From Actinomadura rubrisoli (lineage in GTDB: Bacteria; Actinomycetota; Actinomycetes; Streptosporangiales; Streptosporangiaceae): a stretch of DNA of 45,649 nt. Location: NCBI RefSeq assembly GCF_004349215.1, contig NZ_SMKU01000030.1:1-45649 (forward strand), given 5' to 3'. The position numbers and the translations under genes are program-made. Under the pieces are notes generated by a model. That model did no database searches, was not told the DNA's origin, and was given only the letters and a program-made list of their open reading frames with translations. Shown here one piece after another: positions 26,401 to 34,591 of this stretch (the first letter of the stretch is position 1; each line of letters starts with the position of its first letter).

Positions 26401-27170
26401 CACCCGGCGCGCCCCTGTCCACCCTGCCCCTGCACGCCGCCGGACACCAAGGCGATCACACTCGCACCGACACCCCCAACGTCCTCGACCGAGTCGTGTC
26501 CTCCTACACGCCGATAGTCCGGGCCCTGCTGCACGCTCGCACGCAGGCAGGCGCCCAGGTCACAGCCCGGCCGCGACTCCTTGTCATCGCGGTGCCGGAG
26601 GCGGAGGGCGCCGCGCCTCTGGCCGCGGCGCAGCGCGAAGTAAGATCCATCACCAAGCTCGTACCGGAGTCAACGATCCGCACAGGGCCCGCAGCCACCT
26701 ACGACACAGTGGTCACCGACTTGCCCGGCCACGCGTTCGTGCACTTCGCCTGCCACGCGATCGCCGACACCGACCACCCATCACGCAGCCGCCTGATACT
26801 GCACGACCACCGGAACCGGCCGCTGACCGTGCCCGACATCGCCCGGCTCCGGCTGAACGGGGCGCGGCTGGCCTACCTGTCGGCATGCAGCACCCACCGC
26901 ACCAGCCCAGAACTGGCCGACGAATCCATCCACATAGTCAGCGCCTTTCAACTCGCCGGCTACGCCCACGTCGTCGGCTCCTTGTGGGAGATGGACGACA
27001 CGGCGGCGGCCCGAACCGCACGCGGCGTCTATCAGCGGCTGCGGAAGCGACCAGGAACCCTCGACGAAGCGAGCACGGCCATTGCGCTCCACGAAACCGT
27101 TCGCGAAATGCGCCACGCCTTTCCGCACGCGCCCAGCCTGTGGGCCGGCCTGATCCACGCAGGCGCCTGA
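23430..27170 (+). CDS. TPR-CHAT caspase-like protease
   Basis: The protein has 1,246 residues from ATG 23430 (GGAAAAGG upstream). A GTG at 23367 is a less likely start. Residues 180-930 are a long solenoid of TPR-like helix pairs (repeated LFEAARAY, LLREAHE, EAIELLRQALLRTPDDDP, EAARMYRRAAELP). Residues 960-1246 are a CHAT domain of the caspase fold: catalytic His1109 in FVHFACHA and Cys1153 in YLSACSTHR, with VGSLWEMDDTAA near the end. CHAT proteases are activated when the TPR part senses a partner and then cleave a target, as in the Craspase-type TPR-CHAT proteins. No CRISPR gene is near. The divergent Cys-rich/membrane pair is the only candidate partner. Confidence 0.93.
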   Translation: MDHQDRNVQFAATWESLRARLERCESGDWDAVSGEEVDAEIRTLLICSSDLATDVSARQIAGLVFWMRCRALGEGQGEIEGAIAGTLLVIVWAADESTVPEELAAGYRTDLRPEDVTADGPDLWHAHVEPRVEEFQRTGQRLNLSIALAHSYLAVMATPESHPRFRDRLADYACVLFEAARAYSDTSFLERAITVVSEALRRTADDDPAWAPLTGNLSLMLNTRFDVAGDPGDQEAGARLARDVLERTGERPPESTRYTSEFAEGTLPWRQLRARAIDHDQFVDLFREAATDDDLEESAHGALQLGRALLERFDFKGHVQDLNEAINVLRQALAEPSADPGRRAIILADLGRALHLRCVRLKRPEDGEESVGLLREAHESTPEIAAGTAMVRMYLALSLRGRFTRTARVADLQEAVSLARRAADAVSAQDSRRPFTANMLGFVLLEAHVHNVGGEDELLEHAIAAFRESVDRTPEGDRALEQRLINLASALTHRFLQGQDSTDLAQAQQCRRRAVEIGAGGYQGEAAQARRMSVLGIGLMRQADHAGDTVLMDEAIELLRQALLRTPDDDPAQSHRRLNLACCLLNSPPLLGLPGRIDEAIELLESALRMLPESAADRGRYLSVLGSAKIGRASTRIRPRIRQRALEEAVAIFEEAVRATPAAHLNLPTRLWNLGSALLERHRLTRDSADLTEAARMYRRAAELPSATPSTRAEAARAWGQACAELGDWTQALRGFTLAVEQLPAIAPRSLLRNDQEHWLSGFGGLAAEAAACAVQTGDPALAARLLEQGRGVLLAQTFDTRSDLTVLRRRAPDLADHFERLRDALDTVGSELEPESEAGAAAGADHRNALAAEWDALLVRIRALPGMDGFLYPPGDLELRAGAADGPVVLVNVTSYRSDALAITPDRIRVIPLPALTPAMATKLSERFAKALRTLNAPNGATQRQATGAQNAIQGVLAQLWDIVVEPVLDELGLCTAPAEGQVWPRVWWSPGAPLSTLPLHAAGHQGDHTRTDTPNVLDRVVSSYTPIVRALLHARTQAGAQVTARPRLLVIAVPEAEGAAPLAAAQREVRSITKLVPESTIRTGPAATYDTVVTDLPGHAFVHFACHAIADTDHPSRSRLILHDHRNRPLTVPDIARLRLNGARLAYLSACSTHRTSPELADESIHIVSAFQLAGYAHVVGSLWEMDDTAAARTARGVYQRLRKRPGTLDEASTAIALHETVREMRHAFPHAPSLWAGLIHAGA

Positions 27171-27206
27171 CATCCGGATGACGCGGCCCGGGCGGAAGGT
27201 CCCGCC
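27171..27206. terminator. Weak convergent terminator region
   Basis: The 39-base gap between the convergent CHAT and MMPL genes holds a perfect palindrome CATCCGGATG (27171-27180) and a short stem GGCGG (27191-27195) / CCGCC (27202-27206) with a 6-base loop. Neither has a T-run. It is a plausible bidirectional stop but weak. Confidence 0.3.
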
Positions 27207-27209
27207 TGG

Positions 27210-29435
27210 TTACGGTGCGTTCTTCGCGTACGGCGGCTGCGGCGCGGACCCCGGCGCGGCCGCAGGGGCGGGGCCGCCTTCGGTGAGGCCGTAGCGGCCG
27301 TGGAGTTCGCGCAGGACGCGGGGCGCGTACCAGGCCGAGCGGCCGAGCAGGCGCATCGCGGCGGGGACGAGGACGCCGCGCACGGCGATGGCGTCGATGA
27401 GGATGGCCAGCCCGGTGCCCAGGCCGAACATCTGCATGAAGCTGATCTTCGCCGTCCCGAACGCGAAGAAGCTCACCGCGAGCAGGCAGGCCGCCGCGCT
27501 GACGATGCGCCCGGTGTGGCCGAGGCCGTCGACCACGGCGGACTCGTTGTCCTCGCCCTGGTCGTGGAGTTCCTTAATGCGGCTGGTGACGAACACCTCG
27601 TAGTCCATCGAGAGGCCGAAGGCGATGCAGAACATCAGCACGGTCATCGACGCCTCCATCGGCTGCGCCGTGACGCCGAGCAGGGGGGACAGGTGGCCGT
27701 CCTGGAAGATCCACGTCATGACGCCGAGGGTCGCCCCCAGGCTGAGCATGTTGAGGACCAGCGCGCGCAGCGGCTGGACGACGCTGCCGGTGAACAGGAA
27801 CAGCAGGAGGAAGGTGGTGAGGGCGACCAGGCCCAGCGCGATCGGGAGGCGGCCGCTGATGGAGTCCTTGGAGTCGACCAGTTCGGCACCGGTCCCGCCC
27901 ACCAGGGGACGCGACCCGGCGGGCGGTGCGACCGCCCTGACCTCCTTGACCAGGCTCTGGGCGTCCTCCGACCGCGGTGCCAGGGCGCTCACCACGTTGA
28001 TCCGCTGCGCGTCGGCGCGGCTGAGGGCGGGGTCGCCGGCCGCCGTGGACCGTCCGCCCGCGTAGGTTCCCGTCCCGGCCTCGACGCGGACGACGCCCTT
28101 GAGCCCGGAGAGCCTGGCCGCGTACGAGTCCAGTGGCGCCCTGCTCACGGGCTTGTCGATGACGACGCGGATGGCCGCGTCGTCGTTGCCGCTGAACTTC
28201 TCCCGCAGCACCGAGGTGACCTGGCGGCTCTCGGCGCCGTCCGGCAGGACGCGCTCGTCCGGCGTGCCGAGGGTGATCCCTAGGAGCGGGCTCGCCGCCA
28301 GCAGCAACACCGCGAGCACGGGCAGCGCGGTGAGCGCGGGCCGCCGCATGACGGTGTGGGCCAGCCGTCCCCACAGGGGCGCCCGGGCCTCGGCGTGCGC
28401 CCGCTTCGCCCACGGAAGCCGTCCGCTGTTGACCCGGTGCCCCAGGACGGCGAACAGGGCAGGCATCACGAACAGGGTGCCGAGGGCGGCGATGGCGACG
28501 ACGCCGACCCCGGCATAGCCGAACGAGCGGAGGAAGTACTGCGGGAACACCAGGAGCGCCGACAGCGCGACGGCCACCGTCGCGGCGGAGAACGCGACCG
28601 TACGGCCCGCGGTGAGCACCGTCCGGCGGACGGCGTCCTCCACGCTCGCGCCCGTCGCGAGCTGCTCCCTGAACCGGCTGATCATCAGCAGGGCGTAGTC
28701 GATGCCCAGCCCGAGGCCCAGGGCCGTGGTCAGGTTGGTCGCGGTGACGGCGACGTCGGTGGCGCCGCCGAGGACGGTGAGTTCGGCGAACGTACCGGTG
28801 ATCGCGATGGTCCCGATGACCAGCGGCAGCAGGGCCGCGACCACGCTGCCGAAGACGAGCAGGAGCAGCACGAGGGTCAGCGGCACGGCGATGGCCTCGG
28901 CCAGGAGGAGGTCCTTGGGCACCTGCGCCGACATGTCGTTGCCGATGGCGGCGCCGCCTCCGGCCCGGACGCCGAGCCCGCCCTTGTCCGCTCCGGTGTA
29001 CTCGTCGATGACGCTCTTGGCGTTCTTCGCCCGATGCGTGTCGTCGCCCTTCACATGGGCGAGCACCATGGCTTCGTGGCCGTCCTTGGAGCGCAGGATC
29101 GGGCTGCCCGCGTCCCAGTACGAGACCACGTTCTCCAGGTTCTGATCGCTCTTGAGGCCGGCCACCAGGGCCTGGCCGCTCCGCCGGACGGCAGGGGCGT
29201 CGATGCGGCCGCCGGGGGCGCGGACCAGCAGGACCAGGTTCGTCTCCCCGCCGAACTTCTCCTCGATGGCCTTCTGGGCCCGGCTGGAGTGGGAGGCCGG
29301 GTCGTCGTAGCCGCCCTCCTTGAGCTTGCCGAACGCTCCCGCGCCGACGACACCCATGACGACCACCGCCACGAAGGCGAGGACGAGTACCAGCCGGGAC
29401 CGGCGGATCGCCAGCTCGGCTATGCGTGCGAACAC
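27210..29435 (-). CDS. MMPL-family RND transporter
   Basis: This 741-residue MMPL/HAE2-type pump has twelve predicted membrane spans in two homologous halves. The start is GTG 29435, supported by AAAGGAGA 7 bases upstream. The longer frame to 29552 covers the promoter. The first half opens with RSRLVLVLAFVAVVVMGVVG, followed by an extracytoplasmic loop and LGLGLGIDYALLMISRFREQ. The second half repeats this as FGLSMDYEVFVTSRIKELHD, both with the proton-relay Asp-Tyr pair of MmpL proteins. It exports lipids, siderophores or drugs in relatives. The divergent TetR gene with an operator in the shared gap suggests inducible efflux. Confidence 0.93.
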   Translation of the reverse strand: MFARIAELAIRRSRLVLVLAFVAVVVMGVVGAGAFGKLKEGGYDDPASHSSRAQKAIEEKFGGETNLVLLVRAPGGRIDAPAVRRSGQALVAGLKSDQNLENVVSYWDAGSPILRSKDGHEAMVLAHVKGDDTHRAKNAKSVIDEYTGADKGGLGVRAGGGAAIGNDMSAQVPKDLLLAEAIAVPLTLVLLLLVFGSVVAALLPLVIGTIAITGTFAELTVLGGATDVAVTATNLTTALGLGLGIDYALLMISRFREQLATGASVEDAVRRTVLTAGRTVAFSAATVAVALSALLVFPQYFLRSFGYAGVGVVAIAALGTLFVMPALFAVLGHRVNSGRLPWAKRAHAEARAPLWGRLAHTVMRRPALTALPVLAVLLLAASPLLGITLGTPDERVLPDGAESRQVTSVLREKFSGNDDAAIRVVIDKPVSRAPLDSYAARLSGLKGVVRVEAGTGTYAGGRSTAAGDPALSRADAQRINVVSALAPRSEDAQSLVKEVRAVAPPAGSRPLVGGTGAELVDSKDSISGRLPIALGLVALTTFLLLFLFTGSVVQPLRALVLNMLSLGATLGVMTWIFQDGHLSPLLGVTAQPMEASMTVLMFCIAFGLSMDYEVFVTSRIKELHDQGEDNESAVVDGLGHTGRIVSAAACLLAVSFFAFGTAKISFMQMFGLGTGLAILIDAIAVRGVLVPAAMRLLGRSAWYAPRVLRELHGRYGLTEGGPAPAAAPGSAPQPPYAKNAP

Positions 29436-29582
29436 GGACAGTCTCCTTTGGGAACGGCATGAAGCAGCCGGGGGGTCGGCAGGGAGGGGTCGGCGCGGTG
29501 CTCCGCGGATGCTCTTCGCAGGTGCGGTGTCGCACTCTTCATCGCCGTGCACGACGCTAGCGGGGAGACAGAAAATTTGGCA

Positions 29583-29602
29583 GTGTTAGATTTTCCTAAC
29601 AC
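29583..29602. promoter_or_regulatory. TetR operator between MMPL and its regulator
   Basis: The inverted repeat GTGTTAG (29583-29589) and CTAACAC (29596-29602), with a 6-base AT-rich spacer, lies immediately before the TetR start and 148 bases upstream of the divergent MMPL start. It is the only AT-rich palindrome in the gap. It fits autorepression plus control of the pump. Confidence 0.75.
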
Positions 29603-29603
29603 G

Positions 29604-30347
29604 ATGGATGGTCGCCGCATGCTCGCAGACGAACACCTCACGGCCCCGCCCTCGCTGCGCCAGCGGCGCCGGGCCGCCGCCGCCCAGGAGATCCTGGACG
29701 CGGCCGAACGACACATCACCGAGCACGGGCCGCACGCCCTGTCCCTGCGAGCGGTCGCCCGGAGCCTCGGAATGACCGTCCAGGCGCTCTACCACTACTT
29801 CCCGAACCGGGATGCCCTCGTCACGGCGCTCATCACCAAGGCGTACGACGACCTGGCCGACGCCGTGCAAGCCGCCGTCGACACCCCGGCGGACGATCCG
29901 GACACGCCGCGCCTGGTGGCCGCGGCCGAGGGCTACCGCCGATGGGCCATCGCCCATCCCGAGCGATTCCAGCTCCTCTACGGATCGCCCCTGCGGCACT
30001 ACGCGGCCCCCGCCGATGGCCCGACCACCCAGGCGCTCCGCCGCATGAGCGCCATCTTCGAGCGCGAGATGTTCGACGGGTTCACCACGGCACAACTCGC
30101 CGCGGCCGACGCCCCGCTCTCGTCCTCACTCCGGGCGCACCTGGAGCGCCTGCCACCGGAGGGCCTGGGCCTACTGCCGCCCCCCGCGGTCTCTCTCCTC
30201 ATGAGCGCGTGGGGGCACATGCACGGGCTCGTCGTCCTGGAGGTGTTCGGGCACACCTCGTTCATCGGTGACCATCAGGCCGAGATCTTCCACTCGGCGA
30301 TGCGGGGGATGCTCAAGGACGTCCACAGCCGGATCCCCGCCGCCTGA
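29604..30347 (+). CDS. TetR-family regulator of the MMPL pump
   Basis: The regulator has 247 residues from ATG 29604. An ATG at 29619 would remove five residues. The helix-turn-helix lies at about 25-75 (ILDAAERHITEHGPHALSLR, AVARSLGMTVQALYHYFPNR), followed by a TetR_C_13-like C-terminal domain (FQLLYGSPLRHYAAP, WGHMHGLVVLEVFGHTSF), common in actinobacterial TetR proteins beside MMPL pumps. The operator repeat ends one base before the ATG. Confidence 0.93.
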   Translation: MDGRRMLADEHLTAPPSLRQRRRAAAAQEILDAAERHITEHGPHALSLRAVARSLGMTVQALYHYFPNRDALVTALITKAYDDLADAVQAAVDTPADDPDTPRLVAAAEGYRRWAIAHPERFQLLYGSPLRHYAAPADGPTTQALRRMSAIFEREMFDGFTTAQLAAADAPLSSSLRAHLERLPPEGLGLLPPPAVSLLMSAWGHMHGLVVLEVFGHTSFIGDHQAEIFHSAMRGMLKDVHSRIPAA

Positions 30348-30403
30348 CCGGCGACGCCGCACCGGCGCTCACCGGCGCGCCGGGGCCGGCCGCTGTCGGC
30401 GCC

Positions 30404-31219
30404 TCAGCTTGCGGTGAGCCAGGCGCGGATCTCGTCCATGAGCGGGACGGGCGCGTCGTGCTGCATCAGGTGACCGGCGTCGTCGATCAGCGACAGCGTG
30501 GCGCCGGGGATCAGGCTCCGCAGCCGCCGGGCGATGCCGGTGGGGATCCAGGCGTCGCGGGCGCCCCACAGGATCCTCACCGGGATGTCCATGCCGCCCA
30601 GCCGCCGCTCGTTCTCTTCGAGGAACCGCTCGTCGTAGTCGGCGATCTGCCGGTAGAAGGCGGGCTGGCCGTCCTCCCCGGTCCAGGGCCGTACGAGGGC
30701 GTCCAGATCGTCGTCGCGCAGGCCGCGGTGGCTCGCGCCCTGGATGTAGGCGCGCACGATGGCGGTGTGGATGTAGCCCGGGAGCTGTCCCAGCAGGTCG
30801 GGGTGGTCTTGGACGAACTTGAAGAAGGGTGAGCCGCTGGGCGGGATGGCGACGACGTCGACGAGCATCAGCGACGCGTAGCCGACGTCCAGGCTCAGAT
30901 GCGCGCGCAGGGACACGGCGCCGCCGAAGTCGTGGGCGACCACGTGCGGCCGGTCCAGGCCCCAATGCGTGAGCAGCGCCGCGAACGCGTCAGCCTGCAC
31001 GCCGAAGTCGACGCGATGCTCGGCATGCTTGGAGGACAGGCCGTAACCGGGCATGTCCCAGAGGTGGACGGTGAAGTCGCGGCTCAGTGCCTCGGCGAAC
31101 GGCTCCCACAGCAGCGAAGAGAACGGCGTGCCGTGACAGAACACCACGGCCGGACCGGCGCCCGCACGTCCCCAGGCGATCTGCCGTCCACCCCACTCGA
31201 ACCGCTCCGTCAACTCCAT
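30404..31219 (-). CDS. Alpha/beta hydrolase with Asp nucleophile (epoxide hydrolase/haloalkane dehalogenase type)
   Basis: The enzyme has 271 residues from ATG 31219. The frame extends to 31258. It shows the oxyanion motif FCHGTPFSS, WDMPGYGLSS, and the nucleophile elbow AHDFGG, where Asp replaces the Ser of esterases. This is the mark of epoxide hydrolases and haloalkane dehalogenases. The acid is in ILWGARDAWIP and the catalytic His in DDAGHLMQHD. The cap region contains GYIHTAIVRAYIQG. The two cap tyrosines of epoxide hydrolases cannot be assigned with confidence. It stands alone between the TetR gene and small membrane genes. Confidence 0.9.
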   Translation of the reverse strand: MELTERFEWGGRQIAWGRAGAGPAVVFCHGTPFSSLLWEPFAEALSRDFTVHLWDMPGYGLSSKHAEHRVDFGVQADAFAALLTHWGLDRPHVVAHDFGGAVSLRAHLSLDVGYASLMLVDVVAIPPSGSPFFKFVQDHPDLLGQLPGYIHTAIVRAYIQGASHRGLRDDDLDALVRPWTGEDGQPAFYRQIADYDERFLEENERRLGGMDIPVRILWGARDAWIPTGIARRLRSLIPGATLSLIDDAGHLMQHDAPVPLMDEIRAWLTAS

Positions 31220-31277
31220 GATCTCAACCCTACGGCGCTCCCGTTCGGGGGCGACCATGGCGCCGCCCGGACGGCCG

Positions 31278-31586
31278 CTACTCCACCCCCAGGGCCTTGG
31301 CGATGGCCTTCGCGGTGGACTCGATGATGTTGGGCACGTAGAACACCACGCCGATCGCGATCGCCAGCACGATGAACTGGGCGAACCGCGTGATCTCCCG
31401 GGTGAACAGGAAGAAGATCGCCACGATCGACACGATGACCAGGAAGACCGGGCCGAAGAAGTCGCGCAGGAACCTCGCCAGCCCGTCGGTGTCCGGGGGG
31501 TCGCCCGGCGATGGCGATGGTGTGGGCGCCAGCATGGCCGCCCTGACGACGAGAGCGTTGGCGAAGTTGATCACACCGGTGAACAT
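31278..31586 (-). CDS. Small two-span membrane protein
   Basis: The protein has 102 residues from ATG 31586 with AAAGG upstream. After a Pro/Ser-rich linker come two hydrophobic spans, FGPVFLVIVSIVAIFFLFT and FIVLAIAIGVVFYVPNII, separated by a short loop REITRFAQ. The size and topology recall VirB2/TrbC- or TcpD-like conjugation membrane proteins, but no other transfer gene is present. I do not assign a function. Confidence 0.65.
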   Translation of the reverse strand: MFTGVINFANALVVRAAMLAPTPSPSPGDPPDTDGLARFLRDFFGPVFLVIVSIVAIFFLFTREITRFAQFIVLAIAIGVVFYVPNIIESTAKAIAKALGVE

Positions 31587-31707
31587 GTTTGAGCCTTTCC
31601 CAATCGCCTGTTCCCTGGGCCACTCTCACACGAACGGGGGCGTTCTCGCTCGCATCACCCAAGCATGTCGTTCTCCGCCCGGCCTCTCCTGACCGTCCAT
31701 CGAGAGG

Positions 31708-31953
31708 TCAGCGCTCGATCGAGCCCTGCCGGGCGGACGCCACCCGGGTCTCGGGCCGGTCCCTGGTGCTCACGATGATCCGCTCGCTGACCGTCCAGAC
31801 GGCCAGGCCGGCCCCGGCGGCGAACCCGGCCGTGAACCGGACCGTGAGATCGCCGCTCACCAGGAACACCAGGCCGAGGGCGGCCGCGCCGAGCAGCACC
31901 AGAATCCATCGCGCCCGCACCATCGGATCGTCCCGCCACCGCCGAATCGCCAC
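31708..31953 (-). CDS. Small membrane protein, hypothetical
   Basis: The protein has 81 residues from GTG 31953 with an excellent AAGGAGGG site 6 bases upstream, which argues strongly that it is translated. Basic N-terminus (AIRRWRDDPMVRARW), then two hydrophobic stretches ILVLLGAAALGLVFLVSG and FTAGFAAGAGLAVWTVSE, then a polar tail. It is 121 bases upstream of the other small membrane gene and probably forms a unit with it. No family recognised. Confidence 0.65.
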   Translation of the reverse strand: MAIRRWRDDPMVRARWILVLLGAAALGLVFLVSGDLTVRFTAGFAAGAGLAVWTVSERIIVSTRDRPETRVASARQGSIER

Positions 31954-32018
31954 GTTGCCCTCCTTGTGCGGCCACTAGCCCCATTGTGGGGCCGCAGGCC
32001 GACACTTCGCCGAGCGAA

Positions 32019-33119
32019 TCAGCCGGGCATGCGCACGATGGGTTTGATCACCTTGCCCGCGTAGGACGCGTTGAGGGCCTCCTCCACCTCGTCGAAGGCG
32101 AACCACGAGACGAGGCGGTCGAACGGGAACCGTCCTTGCCTGTAGAGGTCGACGAGAGCGCCGATGATCTGGTCGCTGCGGCCGCCGCCTCCGAGGACGC
32201 CGACGATGCGCTTGCCCCACAGCGTGGTGAGGTGGTCGAGGGAGAACTCGGCTCCGGCCGGGGCACCGCCGATGAGCGCGCAGGTGCCCAGCATGCCGAC
32301 CGAGTCCGCCGCCTGGCGTACGACGGAGATGATGCCCGTGCACTCCAGGGCGTTGTCGGCCGGTCCGCCGCAGATGTCGTGGACGGCCGCCACGGGATCA
32401 TCCTGCAAAGCGTCGATGGTGTGCGTGGCGCCCAACTCCCGGGCGAGGGCGAGCCGGGAGGAGACCGGGTCGACGGCGACGATCGTGGTCGCGCCGCTGT
32501 TGCGGGCCGCCATGATCGCGGCGAGGCCCACCGAACCCGTCCCGTAGACGACCAGGCTGGAGCCGGCCTCGGGACGCAGCGTGGTGAGCACCGCGCCCGC
32601 GCCGGTCGACATCCCGCAGGCCAGCGGCCCGAGCAACTCCAGTGGAACATCGGCGGGCACGGTCACCAGACTGCGCGCCTGGGACAAGGCGAACGTCGCG
32701 AAGGACGACTGCCCGAAGAAGTGGCCGTGCAGGACCGAACCATCGGCACGGCGCAGCGCGGACGGTCGGCCTCCGGGCCGGACGCCGCTGACCAGCAACT
32801 CCCCCAGCCGGGCGCAGTAGCGGGGCTCACCGGCCAGGCAGTTGCGGCACTCGCCGCACCACGGCCACCCCATGACGACGCGGTCGCCTTCGCCCACCGA
32901 GGCCACCCCGGGACCGACCGCGGCCACGGTGCCCGCACCCTCGTGCCCGAGCACGCCAGGGGCCGGGAAAGGCAGGTCACCGTGGCGGGCGAGGCCGTCG
33001 GTGTGGCAGATGCCGGTGGCCGCCACGCGGATGAGCACCTCGCCGGGCCCGGGTTCGTCGATCTCGACGTCCTCCACATGGAAGGGACCGTCCCGCGTGT
33101 CGAAGACGGCGGCTTGCAT
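32019..33119 (-). CDS. Zinc-dependent alcohol dehydrogenase (MDR, class III/aryl-alcohol type)
   Basis: The enzyme has 366 residues from ATG 33119. A GTG at 33125, better spaced from GGAGG, is possible. Catalytic zinc ligands are visible in GICHTD and GHEGAG. The structural zinc loop has four Cys in CGECRNCLAGEPRYC. The Rossmann motif is YGTGSVGLAAIMAA, followed by VDPVSSRLALARELGATHTI. The overall pattern (WPWCGECRNC, FFGQSSFATFA) is closest to NAD-dependent aryl- or allyl-alcohol dehydrogenases. It lies just downstream of the sarcosine-oxidase-like gene on the same strand with a 114-base gap, so shared transcription is possible. Confidence 0.93.
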   Translation of the reverse strand: MQAAVFDTRDGPFHVEDVEIDEPGPGEVLIRVAATGICHTDGLARHGDLPFPAPGVLGHEGAGTVAAVGPGVASVGEGDRVVMGWPWCGECRNCLAGEPRYCARLGELLVSGVRPGGRPSALRRADGSVLHGHFFGQSSFATFALSQARSLVTVPADVPLELLGPLACGMSTGAGAVLTTLRPEAGSSLVVYGTGSVGLAAIMAARNSGATTIVAVDPVSSRLALARELGATHTIDALQDDPVAAVHDICGGPADNALECTGIISVVRQAADSVGMLGTCALIGGAPAGAEFSLDHLTTLWGKRIVGVLGGGGRSDQIIGALVDLYRQGRFPFDRLVSWFAFDEVEEALNASYAGKVIKPIVRMPG

Positions 33120-33233
33120 GCGCACGACGACCTCCGGGGCACGGCGATGAGCAGACCTGTCCGCCCCAAGCCTTGTGTCAGGAGCCACACGGACGAAGCG
33201 GAAGCTTCCGCCCGGCGGAAGGACTGTTCGGTG

Positions 33234-34397
33234 TCACTCGGTCGGCAGGCCGGCCGCGGAGAGGTGATGCGCCACCCGGAACCGCTCCGGGGCCGCCCGC
33301 TCACCGGATGCCGCCTCGGCGATGATCCGGCCGAGGAGTGGCGCGAACTTGGCGCCGTGCCCCGAGCAGGGCGAAGCGACGGTGATCCCGTCCACACCGT
33401 CGATCACGAAGTCCTCCGTGGGGGTGTTGGTGAACAGACAGGTCGTCTCGGCGTACGGCTCGGGAACGACACCGGGCAGGGTCTGCCGGACGTACGCGAT
33501 GATCCGTTCACGGTTGGCCGGGTCGATCCCACCACTCTGCGCGGCCGCGCTCCGGATCGGCCGCCCGCCGTTGTACTCGGCCACTTTCTGACCGGCCCGG
33601 CCGTCCGGCAGGACGGCGTCGCGCCCGCCGGGCAGGCCATAGACCAGCATGGTCGGGTTCTTGTGGATGAACGTCGGCCACGGTTCCTCCGCGTCGCGGT
33701 AGGGGAAGTGGTAGGCGTTCTCCTGCATCACCTGGAGCGGGGGGAAGGCGGCGAGGAACTCCCCCGGCAGCGCGAGATCGCCGAGCAGATCGGGCAGCCA
33801 GCCGCCGGCGGTCACGATGACCTTTTCGGCTTCCTCGGTACGCCCGTCCGAGCTCACCACCCGGTGACCGGCGCCCGCTCGCTCGACCGAGGCCACCGGC
33901 CAGCCGGTCTCGACCCTGGCGCCGTCGGCCCGCGCCAGCCGCAGCATGGCCAGCACCGCGCCCTCCGCGTCGATCACGCCCGCGGCGGGGTGCCACAGCA
34001 CTCCGGCGTCGCCTTCGCCGAAGCTGAACCGAGGCCAGCGCGCGGCCGCCTCGGCGGCGGTCAGCAGCTCGTGGTCGACGCCGACCTTCTCGAACACAGC
34101 GGCCAGCACCGCCGGGGCCCGCTCCGCGCCGAAGTCGAGCGAGCCCGTCGGGCTGATGAGCCGCTCGCCGGCCAGGCGCTCCAACTCGTCCCATTCGGCC
34201 CGTGAGTCCACGACGAGCCGGGTGTAGAACGCGTCGGGGTAGCCGTACCGGAAGATCCGCGCGGATCCGTGCGAGCTGCCCTGGTCGTTGGCCGGCGTGG
34301 AGCGCTCCAGCACGGTCACCTCGTGACCGCGCCGCGCGAGCTGCCACGCGGTCGCGGCCCCGGCAAGCCCGGCCCCGACGACGACATACGTACTCAC
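33234..34397 (-). CDS. Monomeric sarcosine oxidase/MTOX-like flavoenzyme
   Basis: This 387-residue DAO-family FAD enzyme oxidises N-methyl amino acids or related amines in relatives. The dinucleotide fold is VVGAGLAGAATAWQLARRGH at the N-terminus, followed by GSSHGSARIFRYGYP, the sarcosine-oxidase FAD-binding stretch. Cys320 in CLFTNTPTEDFVID corresponds to the cysteine that covalently holds FAD in monomeric sarcosine oxidase, and SPCSGHGAKFAP is the second FAD contact. Length matches the family (about 390). The amine substrate is not predictable. It is divergent from the Trypco1 gene and has no functional tie to it that I can see. Confidence 0.92.
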   Translation of the reverse strand: MSTYVVVGAGLAGAATAWQLARRGHEVTVLERSTPANDQGSSHGSARIFRYGYPDAFYTRLVVDSRAEWDELERLAGERLISPTGSLDFGAERAPAVLAAVFEKVGVDHELLTAAEAAARWPRFSFGEGDAGVLWHPAAGVIDAEGAVLAMLRLARADGARVETGWPVASVERAGAGHRVVSSDGRTEEAEKVIVTAGGWLPDLLGDLALPGEFLAAFPPLQVMQENAYHFPYRDAEEPWPTFIHKNPTMLVYGLPGGRDAVLPDGRAGQKVAEYNGGRPIRSAAAQSGGIDPANRERIIAYVRQTLPGVVPEPYAETTCLFTNTPTEDFVIDGVDGITVASPCSGHGAKFAPLLGRIIAEAASGERAAPERFRVAHHLSAAGLPTE

Positions 34398-34591
34398 TAC
34401 GGCTCCCCCCTCCCGACATCGTTCCCGGGCAGCAGGTCACCCCGGCCCCCGTGATCGGAATCTACCTGCCCGTCCAGAATCCACGAGACGTCGGCCAACG
34501 GCACCCAGGCCGTCTTTGGCGGGTGAGAGCTGGAAATGAGTACCGCTTCACGAGTATCGTAAGTTGCCCGGGATCGGGGACTTGGGAAGGT

